A stretch of DNA of 64,000 nucleotides, from assembly GCF_001723305.1 (NCBI RefSeq), contig NZ_LPWF01000023.1:115001-179000 (forward strand), read 5' to 3'. This document shows positions 31,140 through 39,879 of this stretch, piece by piece (the first letter of the stretch is position 1; each line of letters opens with the position of its first letter). The translations under genes were made by a program, and so were the position numbers. This DNA is from Methyloceanibacter superfactus. Its GTDB lineage: Bacteria > Pseudomonadota > Alphaproteobacteria > Rhizobiales > Methyloligellaceae. The notes below the pieces were generated by a model. That model did no database searches. It saw only the letters and a list, made by a program, of their open reading frames with translations, and was not told the origin of the DNA.

Positions 31140-31982
31140 TCATGAGTTGCCGGCCATGTCGGGCGGGCAGCGTTCCTCGACGTCGCTTGCGACCGTCGCC
31201 GCGCTTCCCGGCTCGAACACGTAACGGCCCTCGCACACGCTGACCACCGGCGGGACGCGGGATTGCTCGAACAGGTCGGAGCCAGTCTTGAGATTGGCCC
31301 AGAAGCCGCTCCACTCATCCCCCTGACGTAGCCGCAAATTGCGCTCGGTCATGCGGAACGGGAAGGCATGCACCGGGATGCGCGCCTGGCCCTGGTCGAG
31401 CGCCGCGGTAACGAAGGCCCAGATCTCGTCCACCACGGCATCGGTGACGGCATAGCAGCCAATCGACGCGCAGCCGCCATGGACCATGAGGAAGGACCCG
31501 GTCCGCCCCTTGCCGCGGTCATACACGTTGGGGAAGCCGAGATTGAAGGACAGATGCATGCGGCTGTTCGGATTGAGCGCGTCCTTGCTCACCGTGTAGA
31601 AGCCTTCCGGCGCCTGCTGGTCGCCCTCTCTCAGCTTCGGTCCGAGCCGTCCCGACCACATGCACATCGGATAGGTGGCAAACAGCTCGAAGCGGCCATC
31701 CTTCTCGACCCACAGCTCGATCTCGGACTCGAGCTTGAACACGCGGAGATAGACCGGCATGCCGGGCGCGATCCCCGCCGCCTTGAGGCGCGCATCGAGC
31801 CGGGCCAGGTCCGGCGTGCCCGGCAGCGGCTTACCGGCCTCGTGATGCGCCCTGTTCTCCGCACGCTGCATGTTGATATGCACGCGGTCGATGAGCTGAC
31901 GGCCTTGCGGCGTGAACAGGAAATAGCCGCCGGCGGCGAGCGCCACGAGAACAAGGGAGACGAGGAGGTGCCGCAACATCAC
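31140..31982 (-). CDS. YafK-type L,D-transpeptidase family protein, first copy
   Basis: 280 residues. An N-terminal membrane anchor or uncleaved signal (LLVSLVLVALAAGGYFLF) leads to the catalytic domain, with RVFKLESEIELWVEKDGRFE, the box GPKLREGDQQAPEGFYTV, and the active site MVHGGCASIGCYAVTD, whose second Cys is the expected nucleophile. YafK/DpaA relatives work on peptidoglycan, either cross-linking it or releasing lipoprotein from it. It lies 80 bases downstream of a paralogue with the same motifs, so a tandem duplication is likely. Convergent with the SLC13 gene, four bases apart. Confidence 0.92.
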   Translation of the reverse strand: MMLRHLLVSLVLVALAAGGYFLFTPQGRQLIDRVHINMQRAENRAHHEAGKPLPGTPDLARLDARLKAAGIAPGMPVYLRVFKLESEIELWVEKDGRFELFATYPMCMWSGRLGPKLREGDQQAPEGFYTVSKDALNPNSRMHLSFNLGFPNVYDRGKGRTGSFLMVHGGCASIGCYAVTDAVVDEIWAFVTAALDQGQARIPVHAFPFRMTERNLRLRQGDEWSGFWANLKTGSDLFEQSRVPPVVSVCEGRYVFEPGSAATVASDVEERCPPDMAGNS

Positions 31983-32062
31983 CGCTCACTGAAAGCCGAT
32001 TGAAAGGGCGAGATGATGAAGTATAGCGCGAGACGGGCGGCTGTCCGCGCCGCATCGAAACG

Positions 32063-33016
32063 CTATTTTTTCTTCTTCTTGTCGCTCGCGATCGAAGGCG
32101 TCGCGGGACCAAGCGTCATCGCGCGATAGGTCGGCGTGACCGAGCCGAAGCTCAAGCCCATGACGCTGCCCAGCGGCTTGGCCAGCGAAGCCTGCGACAT
32201 GGTCTTCTTGCCGTCATCCTTCGACGGCTTGAAGGCCACCACCGGCAGCTTCCGGTAGGCCGGGCAGGCGCCGGCCGGGTTCGGCCTGACATTGTTGTTG
32301 AATGCCGCATTGACGAGATAGCGCTTCTCGCACACCGCCACCGTCGGCGGCAGCCGCGTCGTTTCGAAATAGTCGTAGCCTTCTTTCAGGTTCCGCCAGA
32401 AATCGTACCAGTCGTCCTTGGTATGCGCCGCCAGATTGGCGGACGTCATGCGGAACGGATAGGCCTGGACCTGAAACGACGCCTGGCCCGCGTTCAACGC
32501 CTCGCGCGCCAGGATGTAGATTTCCTCGATCACCGCATCGGTCATGGCGTAGCAGCCCGCCGACGTGCAATCGCCATGCACCATCAGGTTGGAACCGGTA
32601 CGGCCCAAGGAGCGGTCATAGGCGTTGGGGAAGCCGATATTGAAGGCGAGGTGATATTTGCTGCGCGGATTCAGCTGGTCGCGGCTGATGAGGTAGAACC
32701 CTTCCGGCGCTTGCCGGTCGCCTTGCTTCACCTTCGGCCCGAGCCCGCCGGAATAGGCGCAGATCGGATAGGTCTTGAAGTGGTAATAGCGCCCGTCGTC
32801 CTTCTGCTTCCAAACTTCAAGTTCCGACTCGGCCTTGAAGATGCGGACGAGGACCGGCTGCTCCTCGGTCATACCCTTTTCGGCGAGCAGCGCGCGCGTC
32901 TGCGGCGCGAGCGGCTTCATGTATGGCGGAGAGAATTGACCACAGCCGGATAGCGCGGCGGCAAAAGCCACCACGCTCGCCGCGAAGACGGCCGTGATAA
33001 ACCTTGAACGAAGCAT
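32063..33016 (-). CDS. YafK-type L,D-transpeptidase family lipoprotein, second copy
   Basis: 317 residues from the ATG at 33016 (GAGGGG upstream). The signal peptide ends in a lipobox, AFAAALSGCGQ, so the protein is probably lipid-anchored. The catalytic domain matches its neighbour: RIFKAESELEVWKQKDDGRY, GPKVKQGDRQAPEGFYLISR, and MVHGDCTSAGCYAMTD with the nucleophile Cys. The C-terminus adds about 80 residues ending in KKKKK. The paralogue has a membrane helix instead of a lipobox, so the pair may act at different membranes; that is inference. A longer start upstream is rejected because it hides the lipobox. Confidence 0.92.
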   Translation of the reverse strand: MLRSRFITAVFAASVVAFAAALSGCGQFSPPYMKPLAPQTRALLAEKGMTEEQPVLVRIFKAESELEVWKQKDDGRYYHFKTYPICAYSGGLGPKVKQGDRQAPEGFYLISRDQLNPRSKYHLAFNIGFPNAYDRSLGRTGSNLMVHGDCTSAGCYAMTDAVIEEIYILAREALNAGQASFQVQAYPFRMTSANLAAHTKDDWYDFWRNLKEGYDYFETTRLPPTVAVCEKRYLVNAAFNNNVRPNPAGACPAYRKLPVVAFKPSKDDGKKTMSQASLAKPLGSVMGLSFGSVTPTYRAMTLGPATPSIASDKKKKK

Positions 33017-33188
33017 ACGCAGTGCCCCTCGCGCACCTCGGCCAAGATCAGTTTGATGGGTTAAAGCACGGTTAGCGCGACCCCCGCGCCAAGCCTCCGG
33101 CTTCCCCCGATTTGGCCCCTTATTATACGCTCGCCAGCAGCCCAGGTGGACTAAAAAAAAGGCGGTTTTTGGGGCAAATACCCAGGTG

Positions 33189-34142
33189 TTAGACGGTGCG
33201 GCCCATGGCCAGGAATTTTTCGCGCCGTTCCTTACGAATCTCATCCGGGGTCATGTCGTCATACTCGACAAGGGCCCGGACCAGTAGGTCGCCCGCCGCC
33301 TGCACCACCCCGGCCGCGTCCCGATGGGCCCCGCCGACCGGCTCGGGGATGATTCCATCGATAATTCTGAGCCTTAGCAGGTCCTGAGCGGTGATTTTCA
33401 TGTTCGTGGCGGCATCCACGGCCCGGGTCGAGTCGCGCCACAGGATAGAGGCCGCCGCCTCCGGCGAGGCCACCGTGTAGATCGAATGCTCCAGCATGTA
33501 GATGCGGTTCGCCGTGGCGATGGCCACCGCGCCGCCTGAGCCGCCCTCGCCGATGATCAGCGACAGGACCGGCACCCGCAGGCCCATGCAGCAATCGGTG
33601 GACCGGGCGATCGCCTCGGCCTGGCCGCGCTCCTCCGCGCCGATGCCGGGATAGGCGCCCGCCGTATCGACGAGGCTGATGACGGGAAGCGAGAAGCGGT
33701 CGGCCATCTCCATCAGGCGCACCGCCTTGCGGTAAGCCTCGGGCCGGGCCATGCCGAAATTATGCTTGATGCGGCCCTCGGTGTCGGAGCCCTTCTCGTG
33801 GCCGATGACCAGGACCGACCGGCCCGACATCCGTCCGATGCCGCCGATGATCGCCTGGTCCTCGCCGAAATAGCGGTCGCCCGCCAGCGGCGTGAAGTCC
33901 CGCACGAGACCGTGGATATAGTGCTTGAAATGGGGCCGCTCGGGGTGGCGGGCGACTTGCGTCTTCTGCCACGGCGTGAGTTCCGAATAGGTCTCTTGGA
34001 GCGCTTCCCGCGCCTTGCCCTCGAGCCTGGCGAGCTCATCCGCGATCGCCACGGAGGCCTGCTCACCGGCGAGCGCTTTCAGCTCGGCGACTTTGCTCTC
34101 AAGCTCGGCGATCGGCTTTTCAAAATCGAGATAGGTACGCAT
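33189..34142 (-). CDS. accA: Acetyl-CoA carboxylase carboxyltransferase, alpha subunit
   Basis: 317 residues from the ATG at 34142 (MRTYLDFEKPIAELESKV, the usual start). With AccD it transfers the carboxyl group from biotin to acetyl-CoA, the first step of fatty acid synthesis. Conserved blocks: HPERPHFKHYIHGLVRDFT, DQAIIGGIGRMSGRSVLVIG, SLVDTAGAYPGIGAEERGQ, IIGEGGSGGAVAIATANRIY. Intact. A TTGACA at 34249-34254 on the minus strand may be part of its promoter. Confidence 0.98.
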   Translation of the reverse strand: MRTYLDFEKPIAELESKVAELKALAGEQASVAIADELARLEGKAREALQETYSELTPWQKTQVARHPERPHFKHYIHGLVRDFTPLAGDRYFGEDQAIIGGIGRMSGRSVLVIGHEKGSDTEGRIKHNFGMARPEAYRKAVRLMEMADRFSLPVISLVDTAGAYPGIGAEERGQAEAIARSTDCCMGLRVPVLSLIIGEGGSGGAVAIATANRIYMLEHSIYTVASPEAAASILWRDSTRAVDAATNMKITAQDLLRLRIIDGIIPEPVGGAHRDAAGVVQAAGDLLVRALVEYDDMTPDEIRKERREKFLAMGRTV

Positions 34143-34282
34143 GCGGCTTGGGACCCCTTGGGGAACCCCGATTTCCCGGGCGGCCATCCATGGAACTGGG
34201 ATAAGGCAACGGGAATTCGGTTGTAAGTGGCCTTGCTAGGATACCCTGTCAACAGGTGACCCGCTCGTGCCCGGCCAAGAGA

Positions 34283-35278
34283 TTAGCGCCGCTTGGTTAA
34301 ATGAGCCTGAGCCAAGGGGTGATGTTCCTCCACCAGCCGACGCAAGCGCTCCTCGATAACATGGGTATAGATCTGCGTCGTCGAGATGTCGGCGTGGCCG
34401 AGAAGCTGCTGCACCGTGCGCAGATCGGCCCCCCGCTCCAGCAGGTGGCTGGCGAAGGCATGGCGCAGCACATGCGACGACACCCGGGCCGGATCGAGAT
34501 TGGCGGCGAGCGCCAGCCCCTTCAATTCCTGGCCGAAGCGCTGGCGGGTGAGGTGCTGACCGCCGTCGCCAGTGGGAAACAGCCATCCCGAGACGGCTTT
34601 GCCGGCCGCTTCGGCCTCCGCCATGGCCGCCACATGGGCGGCAAGCGCGCCCCGCGCCGCGTCGTTCAACGGCACCAGCCGTTCGCGCCCGCCTTTGCCC
34701 TTGATGGTCAGCACCCGGTCGTCAGCGGCGAGCGCGTTGCGAGGCAGCGCGATCAGCTCCGATACCCGCAGGCCCGAGGCATAGAGCGTCTCGATCAGCG
34801 CGTAGAGGCGCAAAGCGCGGCGGCGCGGCGCGCCATCCGCCGCCGTCATGGACGCCTGCTTCGCGGTCTCGATCAGCGTCTCGACCTCGGCGAGAGACAG
34901 GATCTTGGGCAGCGGCCGGCCGAGCTTCGGGCTGTCGATGGCCGAGGACGGATCGTCGGTGCGCAGGCCCTCGGCCAGAAGAAAGCGGAAGAACTGACGG
35001 ATGGCCGACAGCTTCCGCGCCCGCGACGTGGGCGCCAGCCCTTTGCGCGAAAGCCCGGCGAGATAGGCCCGCAAGTGATCGGCGTCGGCCCCTCGCGCCG
35101 TCGCGCCCTTGCTCGCCAGGAAGGCGAGAAAATCGGAGATGTCCCTCGTATAGGCCTGGATGGTATTGGCGGTGGCGCCGCGCTCGGCCATGAGCATGTC
35201 GAGAAACAGCGCAAGCTCGGAGCTCCCAGCCCCCTTCGATGCGGTTTTCCCGGGGCTCAAGGCCTCAAATCCCTGCAA
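34283..35278 (-). CDS. xerD: Site-specific tyrosine recombinase XerD
   Basis: 331 residues. It resolves chromosome dimers with XerC at dif. The SAM-like N-terminal core domain (ELALFLDMLMAERGATANTI) is followed by the catalytic domain with Arg (LYASGLRVSELIALP), Lys (IKGKGGRERLVPLND), H-x-x-R (SHVLRHAFASHLLERGADLR), His (QQLLGHADISTTQIYTHV) and the Tyr nucleophile in IYTHV. Its place beside accA and divergent from aroK is the chromosomal xerD locus, not a mobile element. Confidence 0.95.
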   Translation of the reverse strand: MQGFEALSPGKTASKGAGSSELALFLDMLMAERGATANTIQAYTRDISDFLAFLASKGATARGADADHLRAYLAGLSRKGLAPTSRARKLSAIRQFFRFLLAEGLRTDDPSSAIDSPKLGRPLPKILSLAEVETLIETAKQASMTAADGAPRRRALRLYALIETLYASGLRVSELIALPRNALAADDRVLTIKGKGGRERLVPLNDAARGALAAHVAAMAEAEAAGKAVSGWLFPTGDGGQHLTRQRFGQELKGLALAANLDPARVSSHVLRHAFASHLLERGADLRTVQQLLGHADISTTQIYTHVIEERLRRLVEEHHPLAQAHLTKRR

Positions 35279-35286
35279 ATGGGGGA

Positions 35287-35511
35287 TTATTGCGCGCGAT
35301 GGCTCGGCGGCGCGGTGAAGGATGGCGCGGCCGAAGTATCCGTGGACGCCGTGGAGTTCGGCTCGTCCACGGGTTGCGCCTTGACGTTGCGCAGAGCTTT
35401 GGAGATTTCCTTGGGCTCAGGCTGAAAGTATTCGGCGAGCACATAGAGGCTTCCAGCGACGACACCGACGATCGTGCACAAAATCATGAGGAAACGAAAC
35501 AATGTTGGCAT
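35287..35511 (-). CDS. Small single-pass membrane protein
   Basis: 74 residues. One N-terminal membrane helix (FRFLMILCTIVGVVAGSLYVL), then EYFQPEPKEISKALRNVK and a Ser/Thr/Pro tail. Small proteins of this pattern (short membrane anchor followed by PEPKEI..-like sequence) occur between xerD and aroK in related genomes as I recall, but I cannot verify it. It lies eight bases upstream of xerD on the same strand. Function unknown. Confidence 0.65.
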   Translation of the reverse strand: MPTLFRFLMILCTIVGVVAGSLYVLAEYFQPEPKEISKALRNVKAQPVDEPNSTASTDTSAAPSFTAPPSHRAQ

Positions 35512-35660
35512 CGAGGCGCTCGTGTTCCTAACTGTCTATCGGTCCCGGACAGGGCCCCAGTATGACTCAAAACCACCGGGCGCCTTAACCCACAAATCGT
35601 ATCATGGATGATTCGACACTGCCCTGTCAGCATGGGACAAATAAGGCCCTCCCTTCGAAG

Positions 35661-36296
35661 ATGACCCTAGACTTGGCTGAACATAGCAAAGACGACCGCG
35701 ACCGTCGGTTGGCGGAAATCCGCCAATCCCTGGGCGCGCGCTCGATCGTGCTGATCGGGCTGATGGGCGCGGGCAAGACCGCGGTCGGCCGGCGCTTGGC
35801 CAACCGGCTCGATCTGCCCTTCATCGACGCCGACACCGAAATCGAGCTGGCCGCGGGTCAGAGCATCAAGGAGATCTTCGCCGAGCACGGCGAGGACTAT
35901 TTCCGCGAGGGCGAGCGGAAAGTCATCGCCCGCCTCCTCGAAGGGGGCCCGCAAGTGCTTGCCACCGGCGGCGGGGCCTATATGAACCCGCAGACGCGGG
36001 ACGCCATCAAGGCGCATGGGCTCTCGGTCTGGCTCAAAGCCGATTTGCGCGTGCTGATGAAGCGCGTGCAGCGCCGCGACCACCGGCCCTTGCTGGCCAC
36101 CGGCGACCCCGAGACCGTGATGAGGAAACTGATGGCCGAGCGCAATCCCGTCTATGCCGAGGCGGACATCACCGTGGAGAGCCGCGAGGTACCCCATGAC
36201 GTCATCGTCGGCGCGGTGATCGACGCGCTCGCCGCTAAGCTCGGCTGCATGACAGCGAAGAGCGCCCCCGCCGCGCGCCGCAAGGGAGGCCGATGA
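35661..36296 (+). CDS. aroK: Shikimate kinase
   Basis: 211 residues from the ATG at 35661; an in-frame ATG at 35604 would add 19 residues, and neither has a strong ribosome site. It phosphorylates shikimate with ATP. Walker A LIGLMGAGKTAVGRRLA, substrate site FIDADTEIELAAGQSIKEIF, lid FREGERKVI, GGGAYMNPQTR and RDHRPLL are all as expected. It overlaps aroB by four bases (ATGA), and the two act in consecutive stages of the shikimate pathway. Confidence 0.96.
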   Translation: MTLDLAEHSKDDRDRRLAEIRQSLGARSIVLIGLMGAGKTAVGRRLANRLDLPFIDADTEIELAAGQSIKEIFAEHGEDYFREGERKVIARLLEGGPQVLATGGGAYMNPQTRDAIKAHGLSVWLKADLRVLMKRVQRRDHRPLLATGDPETVMRKLMAERNPVYAEADITVESREVPHDVIVGAVIDALAAKLGCMTAKSAPAARRKGGR

Positions 36297-37462
36297 TGGG
36301 CGACGACACAGCCACGCTCAGCCAGCCCAAGAGCGACAAACCCAACAGCGAGACGACCATCGCCGTAGACCTGCCCGAGCGGCGTTACGACATCGTCATC
36401 GGCGAGGACCTCCTCGCCACGGCGGGCGAGCGTCTCGCCGCGGCCCTGCCCCGCGCCCGCTACGCGGTGGTCAGCGACTCGAATGTCGCGGCCTTGCATC
36501 TGGCGCCGCTCAAGGCGAGCCTCGAGCGGCAGGGCAGCTTCCTCGGCTCCGCCGTGGTGGCGCCGGGCGAAGCGACCAAATGCTTTCCCGTTCTGGCCAA
36601 GCTCTGCGAGACCCTGCTCGATCTCGGCGTCGAGCGCGGCGATTGCGTCATCGCCTTTGGCGGCGGTGTGGTGGGCGACCTGGGCGGCTTCGCCGCCTCG
36701 ATCCTGCGCCGCGGCGTGCGCGTGGTGCAGATGCCGACCACGCTCCTCGCCCAAGTGGACTCCGCCATCGGCGGCAAGACCGGCATCGACACCAAGCAGG
36801 GCAAGAATCTGATCGGCACCTTCCATCAGCCGAGCCTGGTGCTCGCCGATGTCGCGGTGCTGTCGACCTTGAGCGAGCGCGAGTTCCGCGCCGGCTATGC
36901 CGAGGTGGCGAAATACGGGCTCCTCGGCGATGAGCCCTTCTTCGCCTGGCTCGAGCAGAATTGGGGCGATGTGTTCTCCGGTCACGACGGCAAGCGCCGC
37001 CACGCCGTGGAGACGAGTGCCCGCGCCAAGGCCGAGGTCGTCGTCGCCGACGAGCGCGAGGAGAGCGGCCGGCGCGCGCTGCTCAATCTCGGTCACACCT
37101 TCGGCCACGCGCTGGAAGCCTTCGCCGGCTATTCCGACCGTCTGCTGCACGGCGAGGCCATCGCCATCGGCATGCGGCTCGCCTTCACCTATTCCGTCGA
37201 GCATGGGCTGTGCCCGCCCGAGGACGCGGTACGCGTCGAGAAGCATTTCGCCGCCGTCGGCCTGCCAACCGAGATCGCCGCCATTCCGGGCGACAAGCCC
37301 ACCACCGGCGAGCTGTTGCGGCTCATGGCCCAGGACAAGAAGGTCAAGGGCGGCAAGCTCGCGCTCGTGCTCGCCCGTGGCATCGGCCAGGCCTTCGTCG
37401 AGGACGACGTCGCCATGGATCGGCTGACCGAGTTCCTCAAGAAGGAGTGCGCCGGCCGATGA
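36293..37462 (+). CDS. aroB: 3-dehydroquinate synthase
   Basis: 389 residues. It converts DAHP to 3-dehydroquinate using NAD and a metal ion. The nucleotide loop is in FGGGVVGDLGGFAASILRRG; QMPTTLLAQVDSAIGGKTGI follows. Metal ligands are Glu in YAEVAKYGLL and His residues in NLGHTFGHALE and LLHGEAIAIG. The N-terminus has about 25 extra polar residues before VDLPERRYDIVIG. Overlaps aroK upstream and the CorC-like gene downstream. Confidence 0.98.
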   Translation: MMGDDTATLSQPKSDKPNSETTIAVDLPERRYDIVIGEDLLATAGERLAAALPRARYAVVSDSNVAALHLAPLKASLERQGSFLGSAVVAPGEATKCFPVLAKLCETLLDLGVERGDCVIAFGGGVVGDLGGFAASILRRGVRVVQMPTTLLAQVDSAIGGKTGIDTKQGKNLIGTFHQPSLVLADVAVLSTLSEREFRAGYAEVAKYGLLGDEPFFAWLEQNWGDVFSGHDGKRRHAVETSARAKAEVVVADEREESGRRALLNLGHTFGHALEAFAGYSDRLLHGEAIAIGMRLAFTYSVEHGLCPPEDAVRVEKHFAAVGLPTEIAAIPGDKPTTGELLRLMAQDKKVKGGKLALVLARGIGQAFVEDDVAMDRLTEFLKKECAGR

Positions 37463-38766
37463 CCTTAGGGTTAGGCATCACGCTCGGCGCCATCATCGGC
37501 CTGCTCATCGTCTCGGCCTTCTTCTCGGGCTCCGAGACGGCGCTGACGGCGGCGTCGCGCGCGCGCATGCATGGGCTCGAAGAGGACGACAACAAGCGCG
37601 CCAAGCTCGTGAACCGGCTGCTGTCCTCTCGCGAACGGCTGATCGGCGCCATCCTGCTCGGCAACAATCTCGCCAACATCGCCGCTTCGGCGCTCGCCAC
37701 CACCTTGTTCCTGTCGGTGTTCGGCGAGGCCGGCGTCGCCTATGCGACGATCGTGATGACCGTCGTCGTCGTCGTGTTCGCCGAGGTGCTGCCCAAGACC
37801 TACGCCATCGTCAATGCTGACCGCATGGCGCTCGCCGTGGCGCCTCTCATCCGCGTCATCGTCGCGGTGTTCGCGCCGGTGACCCGCGCCATGCAGCTCC
37901 TCGTGCGCCAGACACTCAAGCTGTTCGGCGCCGAGGTGGGCGAGGATACCGACGTGCTGGCGGCCCATGAGGAGATCCGCGGCGCCATCGAGCTGCACCA
38001 CAAGGAAGGCGGCGTGGTGAAGGTCACCCGCGACATGCTGGGCGGCGTGCTCGATCTACGCGAGCTCACCGTGTCGGACATCATGGTGCACCGGACCAAT
38101 ATGGATGCGCTCGACGCGGACCTGCCGCCCGGCGAGATCGTCGATGCGGCGCTGAAGAGCTCGCACACGCGGCTGCCGTTGTGGCGCGGCGAGCGCGAGG
38201 AGATCGTCGGCGTGCTCCATGCGCGGCCCCTACTGCGCGCGCTGCGCGATTCCAAAGGCGACGTGAGCAAGATCGACGTCATGGCGCTCGCCACGCCGCC
38301 CTGGTTCGTGCCCGACACCACCAATCTCAAGGATCAGCTCAACGCCTTCCTCAAGCGCAAGGCGCATTTCGCCATCGTCGTCGACGAGTACGGCGAGGTC
38401 ATGGGCGTGCTGACGCTCGAGGACATCATCGAGGAGATCGTCGGCGAGATCACCGACGAGACCGACATCGCCGCGGCGCTGGCCAAGCCGCAAGTCGACG
38501 GCTCGCTGATCGTGGACGGCATCGTGCCCATCCGTGACGTGAACCGGCTGATGGATTGGGACCTGCCCGACGAGGAGGCGACCACCATCGCCGGGCTCGT
38601 GATCCACGAGGCCCAGACCATCCCCAACCCGGGTCAGGCCTTCACCTTCCACGATTTCCGCTTCGAGGTGCTGCGCCGCCAGCGCAATCGCGTCACCTCC
38701 TTGCGCGTGACGCCGCTCGGCAAGGCAGCCACGGTCGCCGCCAAGGAAGACAACGCGGCCTCATGA
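37459..38766 (+). CDS. HlyC/CorC (DUF21-CBS) membrane protein
   Basis: 435 residues, ATG overlapping the aroB stop. A DUF21 membrane part with three to four helices covers residues 1-180 (AIIGLLIVSAFFSGSETALTAAS, IVMTVVVVVFAEVLPKTYAI). A CBS-domain pair follows at about 200-330 (RELTVSDIMVHRTNMDAL; FAIVVDEYGEVMGVLTLEDII), then a CorC_HlyC domain (GSLIVDGIVPIRDVNRLMDW). Members are linked to magnesium or cobalt transport in some bacteria, and the family is also misnamed hemolysin. The coupling to aroB is conserved in Hyphomicrobiales. Confidence 0.94.
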   Translation: MTLGLGITLGAIIGLLIVSAFFSGSETALTAASRARMHGLEEDDNKRAKLVNRLLSSRERLIGAILLGNNLANIAASALATTLFLSVFGEAGVAYATIVMTVVVVVFAEVLPKTYAIVNADRMALAVAPLIRVIVAVFAPVTRAMQLLVRQTLKLFGAEVGEDTDVLAAHEEIRGAIELHHKEGGVVKVTRDMLGGVLDLRELTVSDIMVHRTNMDALDADLPPGEIVDAALKSSHTRLPLWRGEREEIVGVLHARPLLRALRDSKGDVSKIDVMALATPPWFVPDTTNLKDQLNAFLKRKAHFAIVVDEYGEVMGVLTLEDIIEEIVGEITDETDIAAALAKPQVDGSLIVDGIVPIRDVNRLMDWDLPDEEATTIAGLVIHEAQTIPNPGQAFTFHDFRFEVLRRQRNRVTSLRVTPLGKAATVAAKEDNAAS

Positions 38767-39042
38767 GGCCCGCTTGCCTTCCTCCGGGCTCAGCGCCGTG
38801 ATGGCGAGCGCGTGGATCTTGCCGGCGAGCTCGTCCGCCAGCACGGCATTGACCATGCGGTGACGCTCCACCCGAGACTTGCCGTCGAACGCCGCCGATA
38901 CCACTTTAACGGTGAAATGACTCTCGCCGGTGCCAGGCGACCCGGCATGGCCGGCATGGTGGTGGGAGTCGTTGACGACGTCGAGCGCCTCGGGGGCGAA
39001 GGCTTGCGTCAACTTTTCTCTGATTGAATTCTCGATGGTCAT
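38761..39042 (-). CDS. bolA: BolA family protein
   Basis: 93 residues from the ATG at 39042 (MTIENSIREKLTQAFAPEAL). The BolA core is clear: DVVNDSHHHAGHAGS, GESHFTVKVVSAAFDGKSRV, ERHRMVNAVLADELAGKIHALAI. Such proteins bind [2Fe-2S] with monothiol glutaredoxin or DNA, and influence envelope and stress responses. Its C-terminal codons overlap the CorC-like gene tail-to-tail by six bases. Divergent from the J-domain protein gene, a common arrangement. Confidence 0.93.
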   Translation of the reverse strand: MTIENSIREKLTQAFAPEALDVVNDSHHHAGHAGSPGTGESHFTVKVVSAAFDGKSRVERHRMVNAVLADELAGKIHALAITALSPEEGKRAS

Positions 39043-39163
39043 GCTGCGAAGGTCCTTCGAAAGTATGATGCATGCGCCGGCGCTCAACCGATCAGACTAT
39101 CGCTTTTGCTGGCGCGGAGCCATTCTTGTTGTGACGGACACCGCTTCCCATAATGCCGAGTCC

Positions 39164-39796
39164 ATGAAGCTCGATTCAAAATTCCTCGACCGCTTGCGGG
39201 TTAAGCCTGACAAGGATCGCCTGCTGCGCGACGCCTGCCCGTCATGCGATTGGGAGGGCTGCAACCAGCCGGGTCTGCACCCCGCGCCGAAAGGCCGCGG
39301 CCTGGAAGGGCAGTATCATCGCTACTGCCTGGAGCACGTGCGCGAGTACAACAAGGGCTACAACTATTTTTCCGGCCTGCCCGACGAGGAGGTCGTCGAG
39401 CAGCAGAAATCCGACGCCACGGGCAACCGCCCGACCTGGTTCGTGGGCGTGAATTCCTGGGCCCGTAACCGGAGCAAGAAGGGCAGCCCCCCGCCACGCA
39501 GCGGTTTTGCCCATCGTTTTTCGACGCAGGACCCGTTCGGCGTGTTCGGCGACGGGGCGCCAGGCGGGGCCCAGCCGGGCGCCGCGCCGCGCCGGCCGCT
39601 GAAGCGGCTCGAGCGCAAATGCATGCGCCACCTCAATCTCGACGACAATGCCACCAAGGCGGAGATCAAGGCCCGCTTCAAGGAATTGGTTAAGCGGCTC
39701 CATCCCGATCACAACAACGGCGACCGGTCCTCGGAGGACAAGTTGCGCGAAGTGATCCAAGCCTATAACTATTTGAAGCAGGCGGGGCTTGCTTAA
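39164..39796 (+). CDS. J-domain (DnaJ-like) protein with N-terminal Cys region
   Basis: 210 residues from the ATG at 39164 ([16 protein letters not shown]). An N-terminal conserved section carries Cys residues in [20 protein letters not shown], possibly metal-binding, followed by [20 protein letters not shown]. The J-domain is at the C-terminal end: [20 protein letters not shown], the signature HPD in [11 protein letters not shown], and [14 protein letters not shown]-proteins stimulate DnaK. The gene sits between bolA and cobS, as in related genomes. Confidence 0.92.
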   Translation: MKLDSKFLDRLRVKPDKDRLLRDACPSCDWEGCNQPGLHPAPKGRGLEGQYHRYCLEHVREYNKGYNYFSGLPDEEVVEQQKSDATGNRPTWFVGVNSWARNRSKKGSPPPRSGFAHRFSTQDPFGVFGDGAPGGAQPGAAPRRPLKRLERKCMRHLNLDDNATKAEIKARFKELVKRLHPDHNNGDRSSEDKLREVIQAYNYLKQAGLA

Positions 39797-39879
39797 GCCG
39801 CCCTGCCGCCCCCAGCAAAATCAGGGCTTTGCTCCAGGCGAGCCCCAACGCAAACGCGACATATAGGCTCTCATCGATC

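Noticed and set aside
33121..33188. Direct repeat CCCAGGTG at 33141 and 33181 and a T-run as accA terminator
   Set aside because: Eight bases twice is close to chance, and the T-run on the minus strand is not preceded by a stable stem.
34283..35278. Tyrosine recombinase as a phage or island integrase
   Set aside because: Its sequence and neighbours (accA, aroK) are those of chromosomal XerD.
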